A stretch of 16,973 nt of DNA from JABJPM01 sp964596705 (GCA_964596705.1 CAZQVG010000010.1:1-16973), one strand, 5' to 3'; positions 1 through 9,887 are shown, numbered from the stretch's first letter. The notes: a model not told the origin generated them from the letters alone. Made by a program: numbers and translations.

Positions 1-184
1 CTCTATAATAATCAATCATTGGTTTAATTGCAAATATGATTGCCAGAATTAAAAACCACCAAGCACTAACAGTATGCACCCAGTTCATCGCAGCACTCCA
101 AATTCTTAAAATAAACAAAGTAAATGCCGCAACAGAAAGTTTTACCAATGACATTTCCCACCATTTTAAGTTAACGTCTTTCAT
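1..184 (-). CDS. small integral membrane protein, C-terminus beyond window
   Basis: The frame opens at ATG (184-182) and stays open to the window edge, giving 61 codons. The N-terminus reads MKDVNLKWWEMSLVKLS and is followed by two hydrophobic stretches, about residues 15-28 and 39-56, with tryptophans at the membrane borders, so this is a membrane protein with at least two TM segments. I do not recognise the family and assign no function. The start is well supported: GAGGTG (195-190) lies 5 nt upstream and matches the CACCUCC at the 3' end of the 16S rRNA in this window. This is one of few leadered genes here. Its leader is the H/ACA-like RNA at 277-205, so it is probably read from that RNA's promoter. 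Existence of the gene is fairly sure; its role is unknown. Confidence 0.7.
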   Translation of the reverse strand, partial: MKDVNLKWWEMSLVKLSVAAFTLFILRIWSAAMNWVHTVSAWWFLILAIIFAIKPMIDYYR

Positions 185-204
185 TTAATCACCTCTTAAT
201 TTTT

Positions 205-277
205 TGTTGGAAGTTCTTGCATCCCTTAATCATGCTCTGCAACATACAAAGTCTAAGGGCATCTGGAGAACTTCCAC
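205..277 (-). ncRNA. probable single-hairpin H/ACA guide RNA with K-turn
   Basis: On the minus strand a 10-bp lower stem (UGGAAGUUCU, 276-267, with AGAACUUCCA, 217-208) is followed directly by ACA (207-205). Above it an internal loop has CCAGAUG (266-260) on one side and AUGCA (222-218) on the other. Then comes a CCCUUA/UAAGGG stem and a K-turn: GA (5' strand) opposite GA (3' strand), a three-nt CAU bulge, and an outer CUUUG/CAGAG stem closed by a 7-nt loop. The top of the pocket to ACA is 15 nt, the spacing known for archaeal H/ACA pseudouridylation guides bound by L7Ae, Cbf5, Nop10 and Gar1. One extra U sits unpaired next to the GA pairs. A TATA box at 299-306 places the transcription start near 277. 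Class assignment is by structure only; the target is uncertain. Confidence 0.75.
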
Positions 278-298
278 GTATCTAAAATAAAATTAAAC

Positions 299-306
299 CT
301 TTATAA
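299..306 (-). promoter_or_regulatory. TATA box for the H/ACA-like RNA
   Basis: TTATAAAG on the minus strand is centred about 26 nt before position 277, exactly where the hairpin RNA begins. It lies immediately after the stop codon of the upstream GTPase gene, so the RNA has its own promoter. Confidence 0.65.
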
Positions 307-1476
307 CTATTTTGTTTTTATCTCTAAAATATCTAAATGCTTCAAAACATAATCCTTCCCTAGAACTTTCTTTGTTCTCACATCTATAGCCTTAATGAAA
401 TTTTTCCCAAAATCACTATGCAACCTATAAGCAAAATCTAAAGCAGTACTGCCTTCTTTCATTAAAAAACAGTCTGGCAAAACTCTGCCTTCACTATCCT
501 CTAATTTACTAACTCCTCCAGGATGTATAGCTATTCTTTTCAGAATATTAAACACAACATAATCTAAAATTTCTTGCACACCACTAGGCAAACTATTCTC
601 TCTAATAAACTCCAAAGCTTTTTCTTGTTTCTCATTTAAAATTCCTACAACCTTAAACTCTTTCTCCCCAGGGATATATTTAATTAAACCCTGTTTAGCA
701 GCTTCTTTTAAAGCAAGTTCAGATTCTGCAGAACAACCAATTATCTCATACTCTGGAAATTCTTTTTTTAATCTCTCTAAATTCTCTTTTGCACCAGGAA
801 CATCAATTTTGTTTGCTGCAATAATCATTGGTTTTGCTTTTTTACGTAAAGCACTTGCTAATTTCATTAAATCCTCTTCATTCCATTTTGTACAATCGCT
901 ATCAAGGTTTTTAACAGCTTGACTAACCATCTCTTCACTCACCCTTAACCCAGATAATTGTTTTGCTAATGCTTTCACAATATTTTTTCCCTCATATTTA
1001 ACACTTCTAGAAAACTTCTCCCAGCCTTTCTTTAATATATTCAAAAACCACATATCTAATTCAAATTCTAAAAACTTAACATCTTCTGCAGGATCATGAG
1101 AAAGTGCATTTACTGCTTCACCTTTTTCATTTGTACTTCCAGAAACATCTATAACATGAATTAATGCATCTGCCTGATTTAAATCATCTAAAAACTGATT
1201 CCCTAATCCTTTTCCTTCATAAGCTCCTGGAACTAATCCTGCCACATCCAACAATTCAACAGGAACAAACCTGTACTCTCCTAGCACATAACCCTCTCTT
1301 GGGTTTGCAACTTTATTAAATTCTCTTGCTACATCTTTTATCTTAACATGTCCTGCTCCAGTATTTGGTTTTATTGTAGCAAATGGATAATTAGCTATTT
1401 CAACCTCAGCTAAAGTCATACTCTTAAAAAACGTTGATTTTCCAACATTCGGTTTTCCAACAATTCCAACTAACAT
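307..1476 (-). CDS. YchF/Obg-like GTPase with C-terminal TGS domain
   Basis: A 389-residue translation-type P-loop GTPase, the usual length for archaeal YchF-like proteins. The G1 loop GKPNVGKST lies at residues 7-15, G3 as DVAG at 77-80 followed by LVPGAYEGKGLGN, and G4 as NKID at 222-225. A helical insert spans about 125-210, and a TGS domain fills about 335-389 (GSTALDFAYRLHSDFGKNF). The intact NKID suggests guanine specificity, unlike bacterial YchF, which has an altered G4 and prefers ATP. Family members bind ribosomes; the exact role is not settled. A TATA-like element (TTTTAAATAATT, about 1495-1506 on the opposite strand) sits 25 nt before the ATG with no Shine-Dalgarno sequence, so the mRNA is probably leaderless. 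Confidence 0.92.
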   Translation of the reverse strand: MLVGIVGKPNVGKSTFFKSMTLAEVEIANYPFATIKPNTGAGHVKIKDVAREFNKVANPREGYVLGEYRFVPVELLDVAGLVPGAYEGKGLGNQFLDDLNQADALIHVIDVSGSTNEKGEAVNALSHDPAEDVKFLEFELDMWFLNILKKGWEKFSRSVKYEGKNIVKALAKQLSGLRVSEEMVSQAVKNLDSDCTKWNEEDLMKLASALRKKAKPMIIAANKIDVPGAKENLERLKKEFPEYEIIGCSAESELALKEAAKQGLIKYIPGEKEFKVVGILNEKQEKALEFIRENSLPSGVQEILDYVVFNILKRIAIHPGGVSKLEDSEGRVLPDCFLMKEGSTALDFAYRLHSDFGKNFIKAIDVRTKKVLGKDYVLKHLDILEIKTK

Positions 1477-1508
1477 AAAGAAAAGAATGGAACTAATTAT
1501 TTAAAAGA

Positions 1509-2270
1509 TTATCTAACATACTTTTCCATTTCTTCCAAAACATCTAAGTAATCCCTCTCAATAACTTCTCCGCCATCTGGTCTAAATACAACATATCCGC
1601 TTTCTGGAGAAAGGTTCTCTATAATCTGATCTACATGTCTTTCACCAACCATGACACCTACAGTATCACCAAAAGCAGGGTGATTTTCTAAATAATCTGC
1701 CATATCAACACTTCTTTCATATGCCACTTCTTTTATTCTCCTCATTATAGATTCGGCCCAACCAGGAAACTTCTTCATATTCTCTGCAAGCTTAGCAGTT
1801 AATCTAACTTTTTCACTATTATCTATACCAACTAACTCTACGCCGGGATAAGCTAAAGCAACTAAACTAACTCCATGACTCAAATAATTCTCTGCATTAA
1901 CTTTATCCCATTCTCCCTTTGAAGCATAATAGTATTCATTTCTAATAGGACTTTCTTCATCAATAGTTTCAACACTTCCATCAAATCTCCCCTCTAGGCC
2001 TAATTCATTGAAAACTTTATCCTCAACTAATTCTGAAAAAGCTTTAGAAGCATTTCTGCGTAAATCTATGTCTAAATGATTATAATCAGAAGCAATGATA
2101 TAGAATCTTTCATTTTGAGAGTCTTTCCACTCTTTAATCTCTCCATATTCATCAAGAATACTCTCTATAGATGTTTTTCTTTCATCATTATTGCTCTGCA
2201 AACTTCCAGCATTTACACTAGTTAAACCAATTAGAGCTGCAGCAATATAAGGTAAAATTCTTTTCATCAT
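1509..2270 (-). CDS. secreted protein of unknown function
   Basis: 253 residues starting MMKRILPYIAAALIGLTSV. A basic start, a hydrophobic core (about 5-18) and a small-residue site near VNA-GS (residue 22) indicate a Sec signal peptide, so the mature protein is probably exported. The remainder is acidic and soluble-looking, with no repeats and no catalytic motif that I recognise. A TATA box (GTTTATAAAG, about 2294-2303 on the opposite strand) lies roughly 28 nt before the first ATG and there is no Shine-Dalgarno sequence, so the gene looks leaderless. That spacing favours the first of the two adjacent ATG codons. It is divergently arranged from the DUF457 protein and ends 32 nt before the GTPase gene. 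Confidence 0.75.
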   Translation of the reverse strand: MMKRILPYIAAALIGLTSVNAGSLQSNNDERKTSIESILDEYGEIKEWKDSQNERFYIIASDYNHLDIDLRRNASKAFSELVEDKVFNELGLEGRFDGSVETIDEESPIRNEYYYASKGEWDKVNAENYLSHGVSLVALAYPGVELVGIDNSEKVRLTAKLAENMKKFPGWAESIMRRIKEVAYERSVDMADYLENHPAFGDTVGVMVGERHVDQIIENLSPESGYVVFRPDGGEVIERDYLDVLEEMEKYVR

Positions 2271-2381
2271 TTTAATTTAAATTTGATATCTTACTTTATA
2301 AACCTTTCGTTTTGTTACTACTAGAAAAAAATAACAAAATATTACACAAAACTTTTAAATTAACTAAAACAAAATTAAAAA

Positions 2382-2849
2382 ATGGCGTTTATCTTTGGAC
2401 ATTTAGTTGGTGCTTGGGTAGTAGGTTTAATTCTGCAAAAAATTATGAATAAAAAATTTTCAAAATATGAATGGACAATATTATTCCTTGGGGGAATCTT
2501 ACCCGACATAGATTATTTATTCCAAGCCATCCTAAACATACCATTTCATAGGACATTAACACACTCATTACTATTTGCACTATTATCTTTTATATTTGCA
2601 AAATTATTCCTAAAACAAAGGTATTATTTGTTCCCAGTTGGAATTTTAGTGCATCTATTTTTAGATTTATTTAGTGGACCAGGAATAATGTTATTCTGGC
2701 CATACAATGATTGGGTTTATATTTATCAAACAACACAATCAATCTACATATTTAGAGAGATTTCATTAGCATTTATAGACATGTTTTTAGGATTTTTCTG
2801 GTTTGTTTATCTTTATGTAAAAGGAAACTTAAGTTTTATAAATAGTTGA
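2382..2849 (+). CDS. YdjM-like (DUF457) membrane-bound metal-dependent hydrolase
   Basis: A 155-residue multi-TM protein. Conserved polar residues of the YdjM/DUF457 family are visible: GHLVGAW near the start (His7), LPDIDYL (Asp42, Asp44), FHRTLTHSL (His56, His61), and HLFLDLFSGPG (His91, Asp95) followed by LFWPYN. In the family these are taken as metal ligands facing the membrane; substrates are generally unknown, and the hydrolase label is itself a prediction. Four to five hydrophobic segments occupy most of the length. A TATA-like CTTTTAAAT (2352-2360) lies about 26 nt before the ATG and no Shine-Dalgarno sequence is present, indicating a leaderless transcript. The next small gene begins 17 nt after the stop and is probably co-transcribed. 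Confidence 0.85.
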   Translation: MAFIFGHLVGAWVVGLILQKIMNKKFSKYEWTILFLGGILPDIDYLFQAILNIPFHRTLTHSLLFALLSFIFAKLFLKQRYYLFPVGILVHLFLDLFSGPGIMLFWPYNDWVYIYQTTQSIYIFREISLAFIDMFLGFFWFVYLYVKGNLSFINS

Positions 2850-2866
2850 TAATTCCCCAAAACAAA

Positions 2867-3088
2867 ATGGATGACTATTATGCACCAAGTGAATTCAAAA
2901 ATGACTTAATAAACTTTGGAAAAACAATTCTATACATGTTGCCTTTTTATTTAATGTCTCCAACACTTAAACCAGCAATAGAATCTCAGCCAAATAATTT
3001 AGAACAAACAATTCTTTTAGATCATCCGGCGATCTTACCCGAAGAAATAACATTATATGAACCAGAAGATTCAACTCGAAAACTTTAA
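2867..3088 (+). CDS. small one-TM hypothetical protein
   Basis: 73 residues beginning MDDYYAPSEFKNDL, with one hydrophobic segment (about 19-35, TILYMLPFYLMSPTL) and an acidic tail. The frame stays open upstream to a TTG at 2846 overlapping the previous stop, but the ATG at 2867 is the natural start. No Shine-Dalgarno sequence and no separate TATA box are evident, so it probably shares the transcript of the DUF457 gene 17 nt upstream. I do not recognise the family. It could be a small partner of the membrane hydrolase, but only proximity suggests that. Confidence 0.55.
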   Translation: MDDYYAPSEFKNDLINFGKTILYMLPFYLMSPTLKPAIESQPNNLEQTILLDHPAILPEEITLYEPEDSTRKL

Positions 3089-3116
3089 AAATAATCTTAT
3101 TTAAACATTTCTTAGC

Positions 3117-3231
3117 GGGCCCGTAGCTTAGTCTGGTTTATAGCACTGGTCTTATATGACGGTTTTTGGTTTTCTAACCAAAGGCTTGCTAAGTACACCA
3201 GAGGTCGCCGGTTCAAATCCGGCCGGGCCCA
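3117..3231 (+). tRNA. tRNA-Ile(UAU) with a 39-nt intron
   Basis: Acceptor GGGCCCG (3117-3123) pairs with CGGGCCC (3224-3230), discriminator A3231, CCA not encoded. The T arm is GCCGG-TTCAAAT-CCGGC and the anticodon stem is CTGGT/ACCAG. The loop is interrupted by an intron at 3157-3195. Exon bases CTTA (3151-3154) pair with intron bases TAAG (3190-3193), flanked by three-nt bulges TAT (3155-3157) and TAC (3194-3196): a textbook bulge-helix-bulge site at position 37/38. Cutting after the second base of each bulge gives the 7-nt loop CUUAUAC with anticodon UAU, reading AUA. The acceptor and T arm match archaeal tRNA-Ile. A TATA-like CTTTAAAAA (3083-3091) lies about 30 nt upstream. Confidence 0.9.
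3157..3195 (+). other. archaeal tRNA intron (BHB type)
   Basis: Excised by the tRNA splicing endonuclease at the two three-nt bulges around the 4-bp CTTA/TAAG helix. The intron folds on itself through TTTGGTT (3165-3171) and AACCAAA (3176-3182) with a TTCT loop. It is too short to code for a homing endonuclease. Confidence 0.85.
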
Positions 3232-3306
3232 CGCCCTTTCACAAAAAGTTTTTTGCATAAATAAATAGGAAAATTTAAAAAGGCTTAATTTTCTCAAAAT
3301 TAACAT

Positions 3307-3381
3307 GCTCCTGTAGTGTAGTCCGGTCCAGCATTCGGGCCTTTCGCGCCCGAGACCCGGGTTCAAATCCCGGCGGGAGCA
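3307..3381 (+). tRNA. tRNA-Glu(UUC)
   Basis: Acceptor GCTCCTG pairs with CGGGAGC, discriminator A3381, CCA not encoded. The D stem is GTGT/GCAT (two G-U pairs), the anticodon stem CGGGC/GCCCG with loop CTTTCGC gives anticodon UUC, and the T arm is CCGGG-TTCAAAT-CCCGG. The sequence closely resembles known archaeal tRNA-Glu. A TATA-like TTTAAAA (3274-3280) sits 30 nt upstream, so it has its own promoter. The FabH-like gene follows 48 nt later with its own TATA-like element. Confidence 0.93.
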
Positions 3382-3429
3382 TACATTATTCTAGAAAACT
3401 ATATTAATAAGGACCATTAAAATATTTAT

Positions 3430-4458
3430 ATGGGAATTACACTATCAAGGCCAGCAGTTTATATTCCAAAAGACGTTATTACCAATAGCTTCTTAGAAAG
3501 TATAATAGAAACAACAGATGAATGGATAGTTAAACGGAGCGGAATTAGAGAAAGAAGAATTTCTTTAGATTTGGGGATAAAAGAGATGGGAGCAATTGCT
3601 GCAGAAAGAGTATTAGAAAAAAATCTAATTTTAGGACAAGAAATTGACGAAGTAATCTTTGCTACAAATCTACATGATGAAAATAAAGAGTTTCCTTGTC
3701 ATGCAAGTTACGTTGCAAATCAAATTGGTTCTCCAGAAGCTGCAATATCTGATATTGGAGCAGGATGTTCTGGTCTAGTTTATGCTATAAGACAAGCATA
3801 TAATAACATGGTTGCAGATCAAAACTTAACGAGGGTTTTAGTTGTAGGCGGAGAAAGATTAACAGGTATGACAGACTATAATGATCGAACTACATGTTTC
3901 TTATTTGGTGATGGGGCAGGAGCATATTTATTAGAAAGGTCAGAATGTGAAGAAGGAATAATTAACAACGTAATAGGAGGCAAATCCGATAATGGAAGTG
4001 AAAATTTTCCTTCGGGTGATCTATCTTTGGAAAGCAAGATAGGATATAGACTAATCTCGGACGGGAAGGGAGGTCTCAAGAGGATTACTTCATACCAAAA
4101 TTTTCTCGTTATGAATGGAAGAGAAGTTTTTGAGTTTGCAGCTCCGATAATGGAATATGGAGTAAAAAAAGTTCTTGAAGGGACAGATTACGAATTAAAA
4201 GATGTTGATGTAATAATTCCTCATGGGGCAAATATAAGAATTATCAATCGTGCTTACGATAGATTAAAAAGAGAAGGTTTCAACGGAATAATTTATACTA
4301 ATCTGGAAAGATATGGAAACACTTCTACAGCCTCTATCCCAATTGCAGCAAATGAAGCGTTCAAAAGGGGAATAATAAAAAGAGGGAGTTTGGTTATTAA
4401 TATTGCTTTTGGCGCAGGGTTTACTTGGGGTGCAAATTTATATAGGGCAATTTCATAA
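3430..4458 (+). CDS. FabH-like beta-ketoacyl synthase III
   Basis: 342 residues of thiolase fold. The N-terminal TTDEWI (28-33) and RSGIRERR (36-43) are hallmarks of FabH-type KAS III, which condenses an acyl-CoA with malonyl-ACP. The catalytic triad is intact: Cys113 in GAGCSGL, His265 in PHGAN (FabH usually PHQAN), and Asn297 in YGNTSTASIP. GDGAGA is at 160-165. HMG-CoA synthase is a related alternative, but the TTDEWI/RSGIRERR block and YGNTS favour the FabH branch. No ACP, malonyl transferase or reductase gene is in the window, so its substrate is open. ATATTAATAA (3401-3410) lies 26 nt before the ATG and there is no Shine-Dalgarno sequence: leaderless. Horizontal acquisition from bacteria is possible but untested. 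Confidence 0.85.
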   Translation: MGITLSRPAVYIPKDVITNSFLESIIETTDEWIVKRSGIRERRISLDLGIKEMGAIAAERVLEKNLILGQEIDEVIFATNLHDENKEFPCHASYVANQIGSPEAAISDIGAGCSGLVYAIRQAYNNMVADQNLTRVLVVGGERLTGMTDYNDRTTCFLFGDGAGAYLLERSECEEGIINNVIGGKSDNGSENFPSGDLSLESKIGYRLISDGKGGLKRITSYQNFLVMNGREVFEFAAPIMEYGVKKVLEGTDYELKDVDVIIPHGANIRIINRAYDRLKREGFNGIIYTNLERYGNTSTASIPIAANEAFKRGIIKRGSLVINIAFGAGFTWGANLYRAIS

Positions 4459-4479
4459 AAGTTTAATAAGATAGAAAGA

Positions 4480-4487
4480 TTTATAAA
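4480..4487 (+). promoter_or_regulatory. TATA box of the eL41 gene
   Basis: TTTATAAA is centred about 32 nt before the ATG at 4516, predicting a transcript with a leader of only a few nucleotides. Confidence 0.5.
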
Positions 4488-4515
4488 ACCCCTATTAACT
4501 TTGAAAAACATTAAA

Positions 4516-4623
4516 ATGAAGAGAAGTTCAAGACGTTGGAAAAAGAAAAGACAAATGCGTTGGAAATGGCAACGTAAAAGAATGAGGAAAGAAAAGAGAA
4601 AGAGAAAGAGAATGAGAAGTTAA
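4516..4623 (+). CDS. rpl41e: large-subunit ribosomal protein eL41
   Basis: A 35-residue, extremely basic peptide of the eukaryotic/archaeal eL41 type, the shortest ribosomal protein, which forms a single helix at the bridge between the subunits. Residues 15-35 (RWKWQRKRMRKEKRKRKRM) match the family pattern RWRKKRxRRLKRKRRKMR. It carries about 10 extra N-terminal residues (MKRSSRRWKKK) compared with the 25-residue eukaryotic form. Apart from Met, Trp, Gln, Ser and one Glu it is all Arg and Lys. It follows the FabH-like gene by 57 nt with its own TATA box and no Shine-Dalgarno sequence. Confidence 0.8.
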   Translation: MKRSSRRWKKKRQMRWKWQRKRMRKEKRKRKRMRS

Positions 4624-4662
4624 TTTCGATAATCTTTTATACTTTTAAATTTATTTTTTATT

Positions 4663-5131
4663 ATGAAAAGAGGTGCAATAGCAATAATAGTTCTAACCTT
4701 TTGGACAAGTGATAGAGAATAGTTGTAGCTTTTGATGAACAACAAAGAAGAAGCATACCCAGTGAACCATCAAATCTTTTTGATCTAAGAACCCACTTAG
4801 GCATTGAAAATCCTCCAGATGAAGAACCAGATCCAACTCAACCATTTGCCCCAGAATAAATTAATATTTATCCAAATCCCGCAAAAGACACTATAAATAT
4901 AGATACAAAGGTTTATATTCCGAGTTATCCCTTAATTTATATAACCTACAAGGGGAATTACTAAATACTCTAACAATAATGCCCTCATTAACACCAACAA
5001 CCATAAATTGGGGACTAAAAGATAGAAATAACCAAGAATTGCCTGCTGGAACATATTTAATAAGACTAAATTCCCCTGAATATATAATTCCAAAGGATAA
5101 TTCTATAAGAAAGTTAACAATTACAAGATAA
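4663..5131 (+). pseudogene. decayed secreted protein with FlgD/T9SS-tail-like C-terminal domain
   Basis: Pieces of one protein lie in three frames. ATG at 4663 (TATA-like TTTTATA about 25 nt upstream) starts a signal-like MKRGAIAIIVLTF and hits TAG at 4720. A second frame from about 4725 gives an acidic, proline-rich linker (FDEQQRRSIPSEPSNLFDLR onward) to TAA at 4857, then continues in the same frame as INIYPNPAKDTINIDTK. After a shift near 4931 the third frame reads NLYNLQGELLNTL, then INWGLKDRNNQELPAGTYLI and ends at 5129-5131. The YPNPxxD, lYnlqG and pAGTYxxR blocks are typical of T9SS type A sorting tails and FlgD-like Ig domains. Two frame breaks and an in-frame stop within 470 bp, beside intact neighbours, point to real decay. 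Assembly error is less likely but not excluded. Confidence 0.7.
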
Positions 5132-5145
5132 TTTGGATAGAAACC

Positions 5146-5154
5146 TTTATAAAT
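5146..5154 (+). promoter_or_regulatory. TATA box of the rRNA operon
   Basis: TTTATAAAT, preceded by a purine-rich GATAGAAACC (BRE-like region), predicts transcription from about 5176, leaving a leader of roughly 130 nt before the 16S rRNA. It is the only strong TATA-like element before the operon. Confidence 0.65.
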
Positions 5155-5175
5155 AAGTTATATCCACTAACAACA

Positions 5176-5306
5176 CAAGTTTTGTGACGGAGAGATCATG
5201 CCCTCTCCCGAGAATTTTCATGAGTGCTTAATCATTAGTATTAAGTATGATGTATGAGCAGAACAATAGTTAGTAGAGCTAACTGTCAATTTTTCTGCGA
5301 CTAACT
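5176..5306 (+). other. rRNA leader with hairpins and the 5' half of the 16S processing stem
   Basis: The leader holds a GGAGAG/CTCTCC hairpin (about 5190-5209), a CTTAAT/ATTAAG hairpin (about 5227-5245) and the upstream strand of the 16S processing stem (5250-5278). I see no ORF in it. Confidence 0.6.
5250..5278 (+). repeat. 16S pre-rRNA processing stem, upstream strand
   Basis: ATGTATGAGCA (5250-5260) and GTTAGTAGAG (5269-5278) pair with TGCTCATACAT (6807-6817) and CTCTACTAAC (6788-6797). Between the two helices AACA (5262-5265) can pair with TGTT (6799-6802), with ATA unpaired on this strand and TAGA on the other. This is close to the bulge-helix-bulge form that the splicing endonuclease cuts in archaeal pre-rRNA, although not perfect. 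Confidence 0.8.
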
Positions 5307-6777
5307 AATTCCCGTTGATCCTGCGGGAGGCTACTGCTATTGGAATCCGAATTAGACATGCAAGTCAGGGGTCCTTGTGACACCGGCGAAAGGCTCAGTA
5401 ACACGTCGATAATCTGCCCTTAGGTTCGGGATAACCTCGGGAAACTGAGGATAAAACCGAATAGTGGATTGGTGCTGGAAGGCTCTTTCCATGAAACGTA
5501 AGGCCTAAGGATGAGTCGGCGGCTGATTAGGCTGTTGGTGAGGTAACGGCTCACCAAACCGACAATCAGTAGGGGAGATGAGAGTCTTGGCCCCGAGAAG
5601 GACACTGAGATACTGGTCCTAGCCCTAAGGGGTGCAGCAGTCACGGAACCTTTACAATGCGCGAAAGCGTGATAAGGGGATTCCAAGTGCTTTGTCAATG
5701 ACAAGGCTTTTGCCAAGTGTAAGTAGCTTGGCGAATAAGTGGTGGGTAAGACTGGTGCCAGCCGCCGCGGTAACACCATGCGCCACAAGTGGTAGCCATG
5801 TTTATTGGGTCTAAAGCGTTCGTAGCCGGTTCAGTAAATTTTATGTGAAATCGTTGGGCTTAACCTAACGGTGTGCATAAAACACTGCTGGACTTGAGAC
5901 CGGGAGGAGGCAGAGGTATTCCAGGGGGAGCGGTAAAATGTTATAATCCCTGGAGGACCACCAGTGGCGAAGGCTTCTGTCTAGAACGGGTCTGACGGTG
6001 AGGAACGAAGGCCAGGGGAGCGAACCGGATTAGATACCCGAGTAGTCCTGGCTGTAAACGCTGCGTGCTGGGTGGTGCAAATTCCCTGAGGATTTGCAGC
6101 GCCTAAGCGAAGGTGTTAAGCACGCCACCTGGGAAGTATAGTCGCAAGACCGAAACTTAAAGGAATTGGCGGGGGCTCGCTACAAGGGGTGCGGCGTGCG
6201 GTTTAATCTAATTATACGCAGAGAATCTCACCAGGAGCGACGGCAGGATGAAGGTCAGATTGAAGGTTTTACCTGACAAGCCGAGAGGTGGTGCATGGCC
6301 GCCGTCAGTTCGTGCCGTAAGGTGTTGCGTTAAGTCGTACAACGAACGAGACCCATGCCTACATTTGCCAGCATGTTCTCCGGAATGAATGGGCACAATG
6401 TAGGGACTGCCTTCGAAAGGAGGAGGAAGGTGTGGGCAACGGTAGGTCTGTATGCCCCGAATCTCCTGGGCTACACGCGCGCAACAATGGTGGGGACAAT
6501 GGGATGCAACTCCGAGAGGAGAAGCTAAGCCTCTAAACCCTATCCTAGTCTAGATTGAGGGCTGTAACTTGCCCTCATGACACTGGAATCCCTAGTAATC
6601 GGACTTCAACACGGTCCGGTGAACACGTCCCCGAGCCTTGCACACACTGCCCGTCAAGCCAACCGAGCAGGGCTTTGGTGAGGATTGGTTTTTTGACCAA
6701 TTCGAATCTAAGTTCAGCAAGGTGGGTTAAGTCGACACAAGGTATCCGTAGGGGAACCTGCGGATGGATCACCTCCT
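5307..6777 (+). rRNA. 16S ribosomal RNA
   Basis: About 1471 nt, intron-free by length. It starts ATTCCCGTTGATCCTGCGGG and ends GGATCACCTCCT, the anti-Shine-Dalgarno. Universal signatures are present: GTGCCAGCCGCCGCGGTAA (5755-5773), GGATTAGATACCC (6028-6040), AAACTTAAAGGAATTGGCGG (6153-6172) and the archaeal form of the 1390 region. The first helix carries a paired change (CCCG/CGGG instead of CCGG/CCGG), as in Nanoarchaeum-type 16S. Ends are estimated from conserved termini. Confidence 0.97.
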
Positions 6778-6787
6778 ATTTTTTTAT

Positions 6788-6817
6788 CTCTACTAACATG
6801 TTTAGATGCTCATACAT
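6788..6817 (+). repeat. 16S pre-rRNA processing stem, downstream strand
   Basis: CTCTACTAAC and TGCTCATACAT are exact reverse complements of the two blocks in the leader (5269-5278 and 5250-5260). The stem encloses the 16S and ends 6 nt before tRNA-Ala. Confidence 0.8.
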
Positions 6818-6823
6818 TGTACT

Positions 6824-6894
6824 GGGCCCATAGTCTAGTGGTAAAACAGGGCGTTTGCACCGCCCAGTCCCGGGTTCGATTCCCGGTGGGTCCA
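6824..6894 (+). tRNA. tRNA-Ala(UGC) in the 16S-23S spacer
   Basis: Acceptor GGGCCCA pairs with TGGGTCC and includes G3-U70, the alanine identity element. The anticodon stem GGGCG/CGCCC encloses loop TTTGCAC, giving anticodon UGC. The T arm is CCGGG-TTCGATT-CCCGG. Discriminator A6894; CCA is not encoded. tRNA-Ala in this spacer is the common archaeal arrangement. Confidence 0.95.
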
Positions 6895-6968
6895 TTTTTC
6901 CAATTAGGAAATATGCAGCTCAGACAACCTAGTGTTTCTGGGCGAAGGTCTTTATACTCTAAAGACGT

Positions 6969-6991
6969 GCATAGGCAACATATCCTTGGTT

Positions 6992-6993
<2 letters not shown>
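6969..6993 (+). repeat. 23S pre-rRNA processing stem, upstream strand
   Basis: The block from GCATAGGCAACATATCC through TTGGTTTC pairs almost without interruption with 9888-9915, with two G-U pairs and one bulged T, bringing the two ends of the 23S together. Confidence 0.8.
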
Positions 6994-9885
<2,892 letters not shown>

Positions 9886-9887
9886 TG

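Noticed and set aside
3112..3366. 84-codon ORF on the minus strand
   Set aside because: It runs antisense through tRNA-Ile and tRNA-Glu.
3876..4511. Minus-strand ORFs of 67 and 72 codons
   Set aside because: They are antisense shadows of the FabH-like gene, which has an intact catalytic triad.
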